From Oceaniferula marina (GTDB lineage: Bacteria; Verrucomicrobiota; Verrucomicrobiia; Verrucomicrobiales; Akkermansiaceae), in assembly GCF_013391475.1 (NCBI RefSeq), contig NZ_JACBAZ010000009.1, positions 1-64,000 of the forward strand: a DNA stretch of 64,000 bases, given 5' to 3'. Below are positions 17,003 to 27,116 of this stretch, one piece after another (within the stretch, counting starts at the first letter, position 1; each line of letters begins with the position of its first letter). The notes beneath the pieces are model-generated. The model made no database searches. It was not told where the DNA came from and was given only the letters and a program-made list of their open reading frames with translations. Both the position numbers and the translations under genes were made by a program.

Positions 17003-17938
17003 TCAAATCGACAGCTCCGGCGAGGGTGAATGCATGATTTGATTGGTAATCTCAAGGGCCAAGGCGAGGGCATCCGCACCCTGCTGGCCGGAAACTTCTG
17101 GCGTGGCTCCCAAATTCACACTCTCAATGAAGGAGGCCAACTCCAGCTTGAGAGGCTCGTCCTTTTCGATATTCACTTCGACTTTTTCAATCCCCCCGGC
17201 TCCCATGCGGTACATGCCCGCGCTTTGCTCCTGGTAATCCAGAGACAAATAACAATCCCCCTGGAACACGCGAATTTTACGCATGCGCTCCGGGCTGATC
17301 CGACTCGATGTCACATTCGCAACACAGCCATTTTCAAAACGAATACGCGCATTGGCAATATCCTCACGCGGCGTCATCACGGGAACTCCGACAGCATCCA
17401 CGCTCACCACCGGGGATCGCACCAAATGCAGAATGATCTCAAGATCATGAATCATCAAATCAAGCACCACCCCGATATCGATGCTCCGATTCGGAAACGG
17501 CGACAAACGATGAGCTTCGATAAAACGAGGCTCCTTCAACTTATCCTCAAGTTCCCTCATGACCGGGTTGAAACGCTCGATATGCCCAACCTGCAAAATG
17601 CGGTCGCAGCGTTTTGACGTCTCAATCAACGCACGGGCATCGTCCAGGCTGTCAGCAATCGGCTTTTCCATCAACACGTGCACCCCTTGCTCCATCAGCG
17701 TGCAGCCGACGTTTCGGTGGGCAACCGTCGGCACAGCCACAGTGGCAGCATCCACTTCGGCAGCAAAAGCATCCAGAGAATCCACAGCTTTCCCCCCGAA
17801 CTCGGCGGCCACTTGCTCCGCGCGCTCCATATCCTGATCATAAACGGCAACCAATTCGCAACCATCCAACAAAGAAAATACCCGGGCATGGTTACGACCC
17901 ATGGCCCCCGCTCCTGCTACTCCGACACGTAAACTCAT
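17003..17938 (-). CDS. Gfo/Idh/MocA family oxidoreductase
   Basis: An NAD(P)-dependent dehydrogenase of 311 residues. The Rossmann motif GVAGAGAMGRNH is at residues 5-16, the EKP motif (MEKPIADS) near 94 supplies the conserved Lys, and the C-terminal GFO_IDH_MocA domain follows, with the LMIHDLEIILHL stretch giving the active-site Asp/His pair near 175. The ATG at 17938 starts at the Rossmann strand; a frame to 18007 adds 23 residues unlike the family. Members act on sugars, inositols or UDP-sugar acids; the substrate cannot be named. Confidence 0.9.
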   Translation of the reverse strand: MSLRVGVAGAGAMGRNHARVFSLLDGCELVAVYDQDMERAEQVAAEFGGKAVDSLDAFAAEVDAATVAVPTVAHRNVGCTLMEQGVHVLMEKPIADSLDDARALIETSKRCDRILQVGHIERFNPVMRELEDKLKEPRFIEAHRLSPFPNRSIDIGVVLDLMIHDLEIILHLVRSPVVSVDAVGVPVMTPREDIANARIRFENGCVANVTSSRISPERMRKIRVFQGDCYLSLDYQEQSAGMYRMGAGGIEKVEVNIEKDEPLKLELASFIESVNLGATPEVSGQQGADALALALEITNQIMHSPSPELSI

Positions 17939-18422
17939 GCAGCTATCCCTAGGCCAATCGCATCGCAATGACAAGAGCCGGCAAACAAATGCCAAAAAAA
18001 GTTTCATTTTTTATCTAAGGCGATCGCCCCCTCACCCGTTGTGCCGCTGGACACATCGTTGTTCCCTACCTACACCCCACACACCCAATACAACCAAAAA
18101 CCACCCAAGCAGTTGATGATCAATGGATTAAAAACACAAAGAAATTAAAACACACAAACACATCAAACCCAAGATCCATCACTGCACCCCATCCCACCCC
18201 AAACATCCATCCTCAATAAATCTCGTTTTTTTCGCTGGTCTCCGCTGAAGACACCCCTATATTTCCCTTCAAACACGATCCTAATCCTGCCCCCTCATCC
18301 TGTAGTCCCTCATACACCCCTTCCCTGGGACGGCGGAAAACCAACATTAAAACCAGAATTTCGAGACCCAGATCACCCATCCGATTTTTCCATCCGATTT
18401 TCACATCCTACACCTACACACC
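17939..18422. other. A/C-rich interval without a gene
   Basis: No supported frame is seen. The plus strand is strongly A- and C-rich (for example 18060-18220) with few G, and contains C-tracts separated by A-runs. It lies between two divergent genes, so it should hold both promoters, but I cannot assign -35/-10 pairs with confidence. Confidence 0.5.
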
Positions 18423-19916
18423 ATGAGCTTACACGCCCAACTCTCACCTGAAGCCCAAGCACGACTGCACGCGCAACAGCGGAATTCAACCATCACCAGT
18501 ATCATCATCGCCATTCTGGTCGTCTTGCTGATCGGCATCATCCTCCTCTGGATCCTGCTCCCGCCCATCGATAACTTCACCCCGGAAATTGTATCCTACC
18601 AAGCTGGCACGGAAGAAAACGATAACGTCAAAAAACGTGAAATGACACGTGCGGTCGAACGCAAACCATCCGCACCCTCATCATCGATGGCCAAAGTCAT
18701 TGCAGCCAATACCCAATCCAACACCGCCATTCCGGTGCCGGAAATCGATGTCCCGGACCCATCCACTGACTTTGGTGACGGTGATGATTTCGGTGACGGC
18801 TGGGGCGACGGCGACGGACAGGGCGGCGGAGGCTTCGGAGGTATTCCGGCCACCATGCAAAAACGCTGCACCAAAGGTGACCGCCTGAACCGCTTGGCCG
18901 CCAATGGCGGAAACGAGCAATGCGAAGTCGCCGTGGAAAAAGCCCTGCAATGGCTGAAAAAAACCCAAAACAAAGACGGAAGCTGGAGCCCTCAACATAA
19001 AGTGGGTATGACCGGACTCGCCATCCTGACCTTCCTCGGACGCTGCGAAACACCCAACTCCGAAGAGTATGGTGACGCCGTCACCCGCGGCATCGTTTAC
19101 CTCGTCAATGTCTGCATGAAAAACAACGGCAAAATGGCATCCGACTTCAAAGGCCACTGGAGCTACGAACACGGGATCGCCACTTACGCCCTCGGTGAGG
19201 CTGCCACCTTCTGCATCAAACTCGGCATCAACATTCCAAACCTCAACGAAGCCACCAAAATGGCCGGTGACTGGATCCTCGAGCACCAGCACAACAACGG
19301 TTCATGGACCTATAAATACGAGCACTCCAGCGGACACCACGACAACTCCGTCGGGCTCTGGCAAATCCAGGCACTCAAAGCCTGTAAACACACCGGCCTC
19401 TGGAAAGAGTCCGAGTTCAAAGGTGTCATGCGCAAGGCCCTCGGCTACATCAAAAACACCCAGAACAAAAACGGTGGAATCGGTTACAACTCTGCTGCCG
19501 GCCGCGATATCGGCTGGACCATGACCGGCGCAGGCATGCTCGCCTACCAAATGTGGGACAAGAGTCACGACTCCGTGGTCCGCCAGGGAGCCAAGCACAT
19601 CAAGAAAAATGCCAAGTTCGTGTTCAACTCAGCCGATTCAGATCTCTATCGCCACTACTACCACGCCCAGGCCATGATCAACCGGGGCGGCGGAGACTGG
19701 AGCTTCTACAACAAGCTCTTCCGTGATGAGCTGCTGAAAAACCAAAACGACAATGGTTCATGGAAAAACGTTGGCGGCGGAGCCAAGGTTCACGCCGTTG
19801 GCGCGGAATACCAAGGGGGGTCAGCGAAAGCGGTCCACTATCGCACCTGTTTGGCTGCACTGATGCTGGAAGTCTATTATCGCTTCCTGCCAGCCACGGG
19901 AGCCAAAACCCGCTAA
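18423..19916 (+). CDS. Membrane-anchored prenyltransferase/squalene-cyclase-fold protein
   Basis: A protein of 497 residues. A membrane helix at about 24-44 (TSIIIAILVVLLIGIILL) is followed by a linker and a Gly/Asp/Phe-rich stretch (about 118-142). From about 155 on, repeats of the alpha-toroid type appear: ALQWLKKTQNKDGSW, DWILEHQHNNGSWTY, YIKNTQNKNGGIGY and LLKNQNDNGSWKN, spaced about 45-100 residues apart. These QxxxGSW repeats occur in squalene cyclases, prenyltransferases and alpha-2-macroglobulin-like folds; no DxDD or DDxD catalytic motif is seen, so a binding or structural role on the periplasmic side is likely. A terminator follows at 19944-19976, so it is transcribed apart from the MoxR operon. 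Confidence 0.8.
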   Translation: MSLHAQLSPEAQARLHAQQRNSTITSIIIAILVVLLIGIILLWILLPPIDNFTPEIVSYQAGTEENDNVKKREMTRAVERKPSAPSSSMAKVIAANTQSNTAIPVPEIDVPDPSTDFGDGDDFGDGWGDGDGQGGGGFGGIPATMQKRCTKGDRLNRLAANGGNEQCEVAVEKALQWLKKTQNKDGSWSPQHKVGMTGLAILTFLGRCETPNSEEYGDAVTRGIVYLVNVCMKNNGKMASDFKGHWSYEHGIATYALGEAATFCIKLGINIPNLNEATKMAGDWILEHQHNNGSWTYKYEHSSGHHDNSVGLWQIQALKACKHTGLWKESEFKGVMRKALGYIKNTQNKNGGIGYNSAAGRDIGWTMTGAGMLAYQMWDKSHDSVVRQGAKHIKKNAKFVFNSADSDLYRHYYHAQAMINRGGGDWSFYNKLFRDELLKNQNDNGSWKNVGGGAKVHAVGAEYQGGSAKAVHYRTCLAALMLEVYYRFLPATGAKTR

Positions 19917-19943
19917 GGAATACCCTTCATCCTTTTTCAAACA

Positions 19944-19976
19944 AACGGCACTGTGCAGGTTCACAGTGCCGTTTTT
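19944..19976 (+). terminator. Rho-independent terminator
   Basis: AACGGCACTGTG and CACAGTGCCGTT form a 12-bp stem around a 6-nt loop, followed by TTTTTT. It ends the prenyltransferase-fold gene. Confidence 0.9.
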
Positions 19977-20281
19977 TGTGCCTTCAACGATGCTCCTCCA
20001 CAGAACAAACGATCGGATAATACCAAGTAGTAAAACAGACGGGACGATAGCCGAGATGAATGAGTTCTTTGGTAAGGCGCGACGAAGGAATGGTGCGGGC
20101 ACCATGACTAAGGAGAAACAAAGCCAAAGGAGTCATTCATCCGGAACTCTCATGGATCACGCAGTGCTTTTCCAAATACCTCAACAACGATCAATCGTCT
20201 CGTCTGTTTTGCGGAGTGGTATAATTTCAGCTTCTCCTCTTGCCCAAGGGTCAAAAACCACTAACATCAATCTAAGATCCC
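19977..20281. other. Interval between terminator and MoxR operon
   Basis: No convincing gene. Frames of 94-108 codons exist on both strands but have no domain, signal peptide or coding-like bias. The promoter of the downstream operon should be here. Confidence 0.5.
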
Positions 20282-21589
20282 ATGGCTGCTGAAGAAACAT
20301 GGCGACGAATCGCCAAGCACACCTCTCGAAAAGTCAACCGTGCCTGGTGGCTTCAGTCCCTCGCCACCCCGCTGATGGCCTGCTCCCTGGTCCTTTCTTG
20401 CGCCATTCTCATCCTACGCACACTTCCTAACTCTCCGGCACCGATCCATCTGGGTACCATCAGTCTGGCCATACTCACTCTCGTCACCGTTATGTGCTGG
20501 CTGATCGCTCGCCGCCGATTTGAATCACCGGCCGACTCGATGATTCGCTTGGAAGCCGCCATGCACCTGAAGAATGCGTTAACCGCCGCGGAACATGGCG
20601 TCAGCCCGTGGCCCGCCCCCCCGGCACAAATTCACGATGGAATCCAGTGGCATTGGAAACGACTGCTGACTCCTTTGGTCGGATCCACCTTACTGGTCGC
20701 CTGTGGTTTTTTGATCCCGATCCAGGCAAAAACCGACAAACAACAAATCATTCAAGAACCTGCAGCATGGAATGAACTCAACAGTAGCCTCAACCGCCTC
20801 GACCGGGAGCAACTCGCCGACGAAGACTACCTCGATGAGATGCGCAAAAAATTGGAACAACTTCGCCAGGAGAACCCGGACTCATGGTTCAGCCACTCCA
20901 GCTTGGAAGCCACCGACAACCTCACCCAAAACCACCAAAGCAATCAGGAACAACTTGGAAACAGCCTGAACCAAGCCGAACGCTCACTCAACGGACTCCA
21001 ACACCAAGCATCTCAACTCAATCAAAAACAACAACAACAACTCCTCAACAACTACCAGCAGGCCATCAAAAACATCAAACAAGGGGCCATGCAACCAAAT
21101 GAAGAGTTAATGAAACAGCTCGAAAAAATCGACCCCGGGCAACTGAAAGAACTCAGCCCTGAGCAACTCGATCAAATCCGGGAAAACATGAGACGCCACG
21201 CCCAAGGACTCAAACAACCCGGGCAGGAAGGTGAAAAAAACTGGGGGGAACAACAACAGGGTGAGGGTGAAGGCGAAGGGGATGAAAACGGCAACCAAGG
21301 GGGCCGCGGAGGCGTCGGTCGAGGGCCCGGCACCGCGCCACACGTCCTTGGAGATCCACATCAGGACACCGGCACCGGTAAACACGAAGGGCTACAATCC
21401 AATGACCCAAGCCAATCACTGCCCGGGGACCTCCTTCAAACAAGTGACGCCCAACACAACGTCGATCAATCTTCAAAAGGACCCAGCGCCGGGGGAGCTA
21501 CCCAACACCAGGGACAGGGAGGCGACCGAGTATGGAAAAGCTCTCTCCTGCCGAATGAAAAAAAGGCCCTGAAAAAATTCTTCGAGTAG
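20282..21589 (+). CDS. Membrane protein with long Gln-rich coiled coil, MoxR operon
   Basis: A protein of 435 residues. Three hydrophobic helices are visible at about 25-45, 54-76 and 123-142. They are followed by a Gln/Asn/Leu-rich region (about 155-320) with heptad-like spacing typical of coiled coils, a Glu/Gly/Asn-rich linker (320-350) and a polar tail ending in LPNEKKALKKFFE. It begins the gene run MoxR-membrane protein-ABC-DUF58-BatA and its stop lies 41 bases before the moxR start. The family is not named here; large Gln-rich proteins with this neighbourhood recur in Planctomycetes and Verrucomicrobia. Confidence 0.75.
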   Translation: MAAEETWRRIAKHTSRKVNRAWWLQSLATPLMACSLVLSCAILILRTLPNSPAPIHLGTISLAILTLVTVMCWLIARRRFESPADSMIRLEAAMHLKNALTAAEHGVSPWPAPPAQIHDGIQWHWKRLLTPLVGSTLLVACGFLIPIQAKTDKQQIIQEPAAWNELNSSLNRLDREQLADEDYLDEMRKKLEQLRQENPDSWFSHSSLEATDNLTQNHQSNQEQLGNSLNQAERSLNGLQHQASQLNQKQQQQLLNNYQQAIKNIKQGAMQPNEELMKQLEKIDPGQLKELSPEQLDQIRENMRRHAQGLKQPGQEGEKNWGEQQQGEGEGEGDENGNQGGRGGVGRGPGTAPHVLGDPHQDTGTGKHEGLQSNDPSQSLPGDLLQTSDAQHNVDQSSKGPSAGGATQHQGQGGDRVWKSSLLPNEKKALKKFFE

Positions 21590-21630
21590 TCACATTAAAA
21601 ATCAAAACACCAACCACCTGACCACCTTTC

Positions 21631-22641
21631 ATGCAATTTGCCACCGAATCCGAAGTCTCTGCCGCCAGTCAGCATATTCGCTCATTAACCCAAACACTCA
21701 ATCAAGTCCTCTTTGGCCAGGAAGAGCTCATCGACCTCGTCATCACCGGCCTTCTGGCACGTGGCCATATCCTCCTCGAAGGACTACCCGGATTAGGAAA
21801 AACCGAACTGGTCAAAGGACTATCCAAAGCGCTGGACCTGGAAGCCAAGCGAGTCCAGTTCACCCCGGATCTTCTGCCGGGTGACATCACCGGCAACCCG
21901 GTGCTCCAAGAACAAGATGGCCAGCGTGCCTTCGTCTTCCAACCCGGCCCCTTGTTCACCAACATTTTGTTAGCTGATGAAATCAACCGGGCATCACCCA
22001 AAACCCAGTCCGCCATGCTCGAGGCCATGCAGGAACGCCGGGTGACCGTACTCGGCGACAGCCACGAACTACCGGCACCCTTCTTTGTTCTCGCCACCCA
22101 AAACCCGATCGAGCTCGAAGGAACCTACCCACTGCCGGAAGCGCAGTTAGACCGCTTCCTCTTCAAACTGGAAGTCTCACGCAATAATGTCGAGACCTTG
22201 GAAAAAATTGTCAACCAGCGCGAACTCGGCACCGAACCTGAGGTGCAAACCGTCATGAATGCCCAGCAACTCGACGAAACCCTAACACTCGTCCGACGAA
22301 TCTTTTTACCCGATGTCGTTGCCAACTACATCGCGAGGCTCGTGGACGCCACTCACCCCGGCCAATCGTCGGCAGCTGCCGGGATTAAATACGGCTCCAG
22401 CCCGCGTGCAGCCTTATCACTGGCGTCCGCAGCCAAAGCCCGAGCCCTGATCAATGAAAGGACCCACACCAGCTTCGAAGACGTCAAGTATGTCGCCCCG
22501 GCCGTTCTCCGTCACAGAATCATTCTCGACTACAACGCACGGGTCGAAGGGAAAACGCCCAACGATGCCATCCATTCACTGCTCGATGAAGTCCCCTTCC
22601 AAAACCTGGACACCCCGAAGGTTCTTCACCGCCCATCCTAA
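21631..22641 (+). CDS. MoxR-family AAA+ ATPase
   Basis: A AAA+ chaperone-type ATPase of 336 residues. Walker A GLPGLGKTE is at about 50-58, Walker B NILLADEINRASPKTQ near 111-126, and sensor motifs (ATQNPIELEGTYPLPEAQLDRF) follow near 152. The C-terminal lid ends with AVLRHRI. MoxR proteins usually load metals or fold vWA-domain partners; here the DUF58 and vWA/BatA-like proteins downstream are the obvious partners. The gene sits in a run of same-strand genes with short gaps. Confidence 0.95.
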   Translation: MQFATESEVSAASQHIRSLTQTLNQVLFGQEELIDLVITGLLARGHILLEGLPGLGKTELVKGLSKALDLEAKRVQFTPDLLPGDITGNPVLQEQDGQRAFVFQPGPLFTNILLADEINRASPKTQSAMLEAMQERRVTVLGDSHELPAPFFVLATQNPIELEGTYPLPEAQLDRFLFKLEVSRNNVETLEKIVNQRELGTEPEVQTVMNAQQLDETLTLVRRIFLPDVVANYIARLVDATHPGQSSAAAGIKYGSSPRAALSLASAAKARALINERTHTSFEDVKYVAPAVLRHRIILDYNARVEGKTPNDAIHSLLDEVPFQNLDTPKVLHRPS

Positions 22642-22710
22642 GCCACAGGCTTGAGCCCACGGCTTCCTCCATTCCTATCTTTCCCATTGCTTCCCTCACA
22701 TCCCACCTTC

Positions 22711-24498
22711 ATGAGATACCTGATTCTCTCACTGCTCGTTTGCACATTGGCCAGCCTGACCTGCCCGGCCCAGCAACAACTCACTCGCAAAGTCTACGAC
22801 GAAAAATCCAACACCTGGGCCGAGGTCACCTGCCTCACAGGGAAGCTACCCGCATTCGGATACGCTCCTGTCCGTATGACGATCAACAATGGGACCACAA
22901 CCGAGCTGCAGTTCAACCTCTCGTTTACGTCCATGGACAACACCTCCTATGGCTCGGAATCCGGTAGTCGACTGAACTCCTCATTCAGCTGCAGCTGCCC
23001 GCCGCAAAGTCAAGAAGTTCACGACTTCCTCGTCCCGCTCTGCACGATTTTCCAAACCGGGAGATACGACAGCGGAACCGCACTTAGGCTCAAGTTGACA
23101 TCCACCGGATACGAGTCGAGCAACGGTCGAATGTATACCGAGCTCAACAGCGATATCCCGTCGATTCTGTTATCCAACACCCTCTACATCCCCAATTCAT
23201 CCGCCCTCAGTTCCGAACTCACTACTTCCTACAGCCACGGCAGCAACTTCGAGTTTGCAGGCAGTTTTGACCCCTCCGCCATGCCCGGCGACTGGAGAGG
23301 CCTTCAGGGACAGGACATCATCATGCTCACCAGTGACGATTGGAACAGCCTCGACCCTGGAGCTCGCACTGCCATGCTCGAATGGAACCGCTTCGGAGGA
23401 AGACTGATTATCTACACCAACAGCCACGCAGAAAATTTCAACACCCTGCAAATCGAAAACCAAGCCCGATCGATCCGCGAACTACAGCGTAGTATGGGAA
23501 CCATCAGCCTGCTCCCTCTACCCGCATCAAACAAGCTGAACGCGACCGACACCGTTGATCAAATCGCCACCCGCAGAGGAGCCAGTCTCACCTCTTACCA
23601 AAATCTCCTGCAGGATTACAGTGCTTCCTGGCCGCTCTCCAAAGTGCTCGAAGAAAAACAATTCAACACCGGATTTTTCATTATTGTCCTACTGGGGTTT
23701 GGCATCCTGGTAGGCCCCATCAATCTATTTGTTTTCGCCAAGTCGGGTCAACGGCACCGATTGTTCATCACTACGCCCCTCATTTCACTCGTAGCGAGCG
23801 CCTTACTCATCGTCATCATCATTTTCCAAGACGGATTTGGAGGCAAAGGGCATCGAACCATTCTAATGGAAATCCAAGCGGAAGAAAACAACGCCTACAT
23901 CATCCAGGAGCAAATCGCCCGCACCGGAGTCCTGCTTAATGCCACATTCGAAACGTCGGAGCCAGCAACACTCAGCCCGGTAGCGATGGCCCCCTCACGT
24001 TGGACGCGTGTCACCGTGGATGGCACCACTCCAAACAACTACACCATCGACCAGGGAGAAAGTGGACTCAAAGCCAGCGGCGACTGGTATCAATCACGCA
24101 GCGAACATGGCCATCTGCTGCAATCCGTGCGCCCTACCCGGGGAAGTCTCCAACAAGTGTCCAAAGCCGGATCTCCGATCCTGCGATCCAGCTTTGATTT
24201 CAACCTCAGCACCGTCTTCTATCAGGCAGCTGATCAATCGTGGTGGAAAGCCGAAGCCATCGGTAAAGGCGAATCGATCAGCCTCAGCCCAAGCACCGCT
24301 GATGAATTCCAGGCCTGGTGGAAGACACAAGCCAAACGATTCTCCCGCCATCACGCCAGGCAAATGAATAAACTGAGTCTGCTACCCAACCGCTTCTACG
24401 CGATCGCCACCGATGCCCCAGCCATCGAATCCTACAGCGCCATCGACTGGCTCAGCACCACCACCGTCCTGACCGGGGAAATCTCACCCAGCCTGTAG
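22711..24498 (+). CDS. Exported membrane protein of the MoxR operon
   Basis: A protein of 595 residues with a signal peptide (about 1-22, MRYLILSLLVCTLASL then CPAQQ). A large periplasmic beta-rich segment (to about 320) is followed by two membrane helices (about 322-346 and 352-374) and a second periplasmic segment. The start at 22711 gives the signal peptide at once; a frame to 22651 adds 20 Pro/Ser-rich residues. No catalytic motif is seen. A gene of this layout recurs between moxR and the ABC genes in related operons, possibly as the structural part of the envelope complex. Confidence 0.75.
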   Translation: MRYLILSLLVCTLASLTCPAQQQLTRKVYDEKSNTWAEVTCLTGKLPAFGYAPVRMTINNGTTTELQFNLSFTSMDNTSYGSESGSRLNSSFSCSCPPQSQEVHDFLVPLCTIFQTGRYDSGTALRLKLTSTGYESSNGRMYTELNSDIPSILLSNTLYIPNSSALSSELTTSYSHGSNFEFAGSFDPSAMPGDWRGLQGQDIIMLTSDDWNSLDPGARTAMLEWNRFGGRLIIYTNSHAENFNTLQIENQARSIRELQRSMGTISLLPLPASNKLNATDTVDQIATRRGASLTSYQNLLQDYSASWPLSKVLEEKQFNTGFFIIVLLGFGILVGPINLFVFAKSGQRHRLFITTPLISLVASALLIVIIIFQDGFGGKGHRTILMEIQAEENNAYIIQEQIARTGVLLNATFETSEPATLSPVAMAPSRWTRVTVDGTTPNNYTIDQGESGLKASGDWYQSRSEHGHLLQSVRPTRGSLQQVSKAGSPILRSSFDFNLSTVFYQAADQSWWKAEAIGKGESISLSPSTADEFQAWWKTQAKRFSRHHARQMNKLSLLPNRFYAIATDAPAIESYSAIDWLSTTTVLTGEISPSL

Positions 24499-24523
24499 CC
24501 TGAAATCTAATACCAATTTTTCC

Positions 24524-25519
24524 ATGGATAACGCTATCGTCGTCAATCAACTCTACCGCTACTTCGGCCCGCTCAAGGCCGTCGATGGCATCAGCTTCGA
24601 AGTCCCCCATGGATCCGTCTGTGGATTTGTCGGAGCCAACGGTGCCGGAAAAACCACCACCATGCGCATGATGGCCACCCTTGACTACCCCACCATGGGC
24701 AATGTGGAAATCTGTGGCATCAACGTGGTCAATTTCCCTCATCAAGTGCGCTCCCTGATCGGTTGGATGCCGGATCACTTTGGGAACTACGAACACATGA
24801 CCGTTCTCGAATACCTCGATTTCTATGCCCGGGCACTCGGTTACCGTGGCAAAGAACGCCAAACCCGTATTCAGGAGGTTATGGAATTTGCCGATCTCAT
24901 CCCACTTGCAGACCGACCGTCGAACAAGCTGTCAAAAGGAATGACCCAGCGGCTATGCCTCGGTCGTTCCCTGATCCACGACCCCCAGGTCCTGATCATG
25001 GACGAACCCGCAGCGGGCCTCGACCCCAAAGCTCGGGTCGAACTCAAGCACCTGATCCGCATTCTGGCAGAGGAAGGAAAAACCATCTTTATCTCTTCAC
25101 ACATCCTTTCCGAGTTAGGTGAAATGTGCGACAGCCTTCTCTTCATCGACAAAGGCAGGATTGTCCACCACGGTGATGCCGACTCCCTCAAACACAGCAC
25201 CGATGCCCAGGGTGGACTCTACTTTGATGTTCAGCTGCTGGACAACCCCCAGGCGCTCTCAGACTGGGTCATCACCTCTCCCTACGCCGAACTGGTGGAA
25301 ACGAGAAAACACGGCGGTCGAATCCGGGTCGATGACCCTCAGGCTGCCTCAAGTGTGCTCGGCAGCATGATCAAAGACGGACTTCCCGTGATCGAGTTCC
25401 ACAAAGAGCAACGCAACCTCGAAGATGCCTTCATCGACATGATCGACAACTTGAATGAAGGCAACCACATCCAGGTTCCACCCATGCCCAAGCCCACCGT
25501 ACCCATCCAGCCATCCTGA
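24524..25519 (+). CDS. ABC transporter ATP-binding protein
   Basis: An ABC ATPase of 331 residues. It shows Walker A GANGAGKTT (about 39-47), a signature LSKGMTQRL (about 141), which departs from LSGGQ but is common in export-type subfamilies, Walker B VLIMDEP (about 161) and the switch histidine in ISSHIL. A C-terminal extension of about 110 residues follows. It belongs with the next gene, an ABC-2 type permease, and resembles the ATPase of gliding-type or ABC-2 systems near MoxR genes. The direction and cargo of transport are not known. Confidence 0.93.
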   Translation: MDNAIVVNQLYRYFGPLKAVDGISFEVPHGSVCGFVGANGAGKTTTMRMMATLDYPTMGNVEICGINVVNFPHQVRSLIGWMPDHFGNYEHMTVLEYLDFYARALGYRGKERQTRIQEVMEFADLIPLADRPSNKLSKGMTQRLCLGRSLIHDPQVLIMDEPAAGLDPKARVELKHLIRILAEEGKTIFISSHILSELGEMCDSLLFIDKGRIVHHGDADSLKHSTDAQGGLYFDVQLLDNPQALSDWVITSPYAELVETRKHGGRIRVDDPQAASSVLGSMIKDGLPVIEFHKEQRNLEDAFIDMIDNLNEGNHIQVPPMPKPTVPIQPS

Positions 25520-25595
25520 ACCAACCATCCTGAAGTAAACCCACTCGAATGCCACCCGTTCACAAGCTCGCAGACTGGAACATGATCGTCAGTAG

Positions 25596-25617
25596 GGCTG
25601 ATTGGCCTCAATCAGCC
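25596..25617 (+). other. Stem-loop in operon, 8-bp stem
   Basis: GGCTGATT and AATCAGCC form a perfect 8-bp stem around 6 nt, between the ATPase stop and the permease start. No T-tract follows, so it is more likely an RNA processing or stability element than a terminator. Confidence 0.4.
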
Positions 25618-25667
25618 GTCGGAGAGCTAGTTTAATCGAGAGCCATTCAACCTAACACACCTCACTC

Positions 25668-27116
25668 ATGAGTACCGCCACGCTGAAGAGCCTCACTGAT
25701 TTCTCAGACAAACTCAACCCGATGCTGGTCAAAGAGCTCCGTCAAGGGCTCAAGGGCCTTGGCTTTGTTTGTCTGTTTATTGCCCTACAAGCCTTCCTCG
25801 CCCTGATCATGCTCACCACCGCGGCAGGAGCATCCTACGACAACGCCGGTCACCTGCTATCGCGCATCATCTTCTTTTTTTTCTCAGTCGCCGTCCTGAT
25901 CATCCAACCGCTGCGTGGCATCTCGGCACTGCACACCGAAATCAAAGGGAGCACCATCGACTTGCTTTGCCTGACGCGACTCAGTGCCTGGAGAATCGCC
26001 TTCGGTAAATGGGTATCGCTCGTTAGTCAATCCGCCCTCATCCTAACAGCCATTATCCCCTACCTGATCCTAAGGTATTTCTTTGGAGACATGCAGCTTT
26101 TTTCCGAGCTCTTCCTCCTGCTTACCATCTTTTTACTCTCGATGGCATTCACCGCCATGACGGTTGGCTTCAGTGCATTGAACTCCGTCATCCTACGGGT
26201 TATCGCCCCTCTGGGTGGTGCGATGTTTGTCCTGATGTTGATCGTTCAGGCCTTTGCCTCCAGACGCTATCAGTTTCAGGAAGTGCTCAACCTCGTCACT
26301 CTACAGACAGGAACCCACTGGCTCGTCTATCTGGGGTTCACCCTCGCTGTTATCTACACCACCTGGATTTGCCTGGACCTGGGAACCTCGATCATCGCTC
26401 CCATTGCCGAGAACCGGGCAACCTTCAAACGTTGCATCTCCATGATCTTGATCGGCATCACCACCATGATTCTGATTCTCGCTGAAGCCGAACCCATCGC
26501 CGTCTGTTTCATCGCCATTTTCCTCTGCCTGCCCATCCTGTTCCTTTCACTAACGGAATCAGCAGAACTGGTCCCTCCGGTTACGGCGCCCTTTACCAAG
26601 TTGGGGACCACCGGAAAATGGCTAGGGCGCTTTCTCTATCCAGGATGGGCAACCGGCCTGATGTATTCCCTCCTGCTCTACCTGATGGTTGCATTCAGCC
26701 TGTCCATTCAACATTACCCCACCAGCTACGCATCCTTCGACATGGATCATGCGATCCTCTGCCTGAACATCGGCTTTGGCTCCCTTTATCTCACCACGGT
26801 GCTCCTCGGAGTGTTTCGGAAAAAAATCACCAACCGGATGGGGTTTGGTATTCTCTTTACCGTAATCCAGTGCATCCTTTTCACCTCGGTTCTCGCCTGC
26901 AATGAAATCTCCAGGAACTTGGATATTCTCCCCATCATTTTCTGGATACCCTTGTCCGCCTTCGGCTTTATGGCCGAAAACAGTGGAGATATCTCTGTGG
27001 AATTGATGACCCTCAGCTTTGCCAACCTCATCGGCTACTTTATCGTCGCCCTGTTGATTAGCCGCCCCGTCTGGCCACAGATCCAACAGACCGAACAACA
27101 AAACGCCCAACCGTGA
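25668..27116 (+). CDS. ABC-2 type permease
   Basis: An integral membrane protein of 482 residues with about 12 hydrophobic helices, the first near 30-50 (LGFVCLFIALQAFLALIML). The N-terminal LNPMLVKELRQGLKG is the helix that contacts the ATPase in ABC-2 permeases. Its stop TGA at 27114-27116 overlaps the GTG start of the DUF58 gene, so it is coupled to it. Together with the upstream ATPase it forms a transporter of the operon. Confidence 0.88.
   Translation: MSTATLKSLTDFSDKLNPMLVKELRQGLKGLGFVCLFIALQAFLALIMLTTAAGASYDNAGHLLSRIIFFFFSVAVLIIQPLRGISALHTEIKGSTIDLLCLTRLSAWRIAFGKWVSLVSQSALILTAIIPYLILRYFFGDMQLFSELFLLLTIFLLSMAFTAMTVGFSALNSVILRVIAPLGGAMFVLMLIVQAFASRRYQFQEVLNLVTLQTGTHWLVYLGFTLAVIYTTWICLDLGTSIIAPIAENRATFKRCISMILIGITTMILILAEAEPIAVCFIAIFLCLPILFLSLTESAELVPPVTAPFTKLGTTGKWLGRFLYPGWATGLMYSLLLYLMVAFSLSIQHYPTSYASFDMDHAILCLNIGFGSLYLTTVLLGVFRKKITNRMGFGILFTVIQCILFTSVLACNEISRNLDILPIIFWIPLSAFGFMAENSGDISVELMTLSFANLIGYFIVALLISRPVWPQIQQTEQQNAQP

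Noticed and set aside
19966-20292. 108-codon plus-strand frame after the prenyltransferase-fold gene
   Set aside because: Begins inside the terminator stem region and has no recognisable features.
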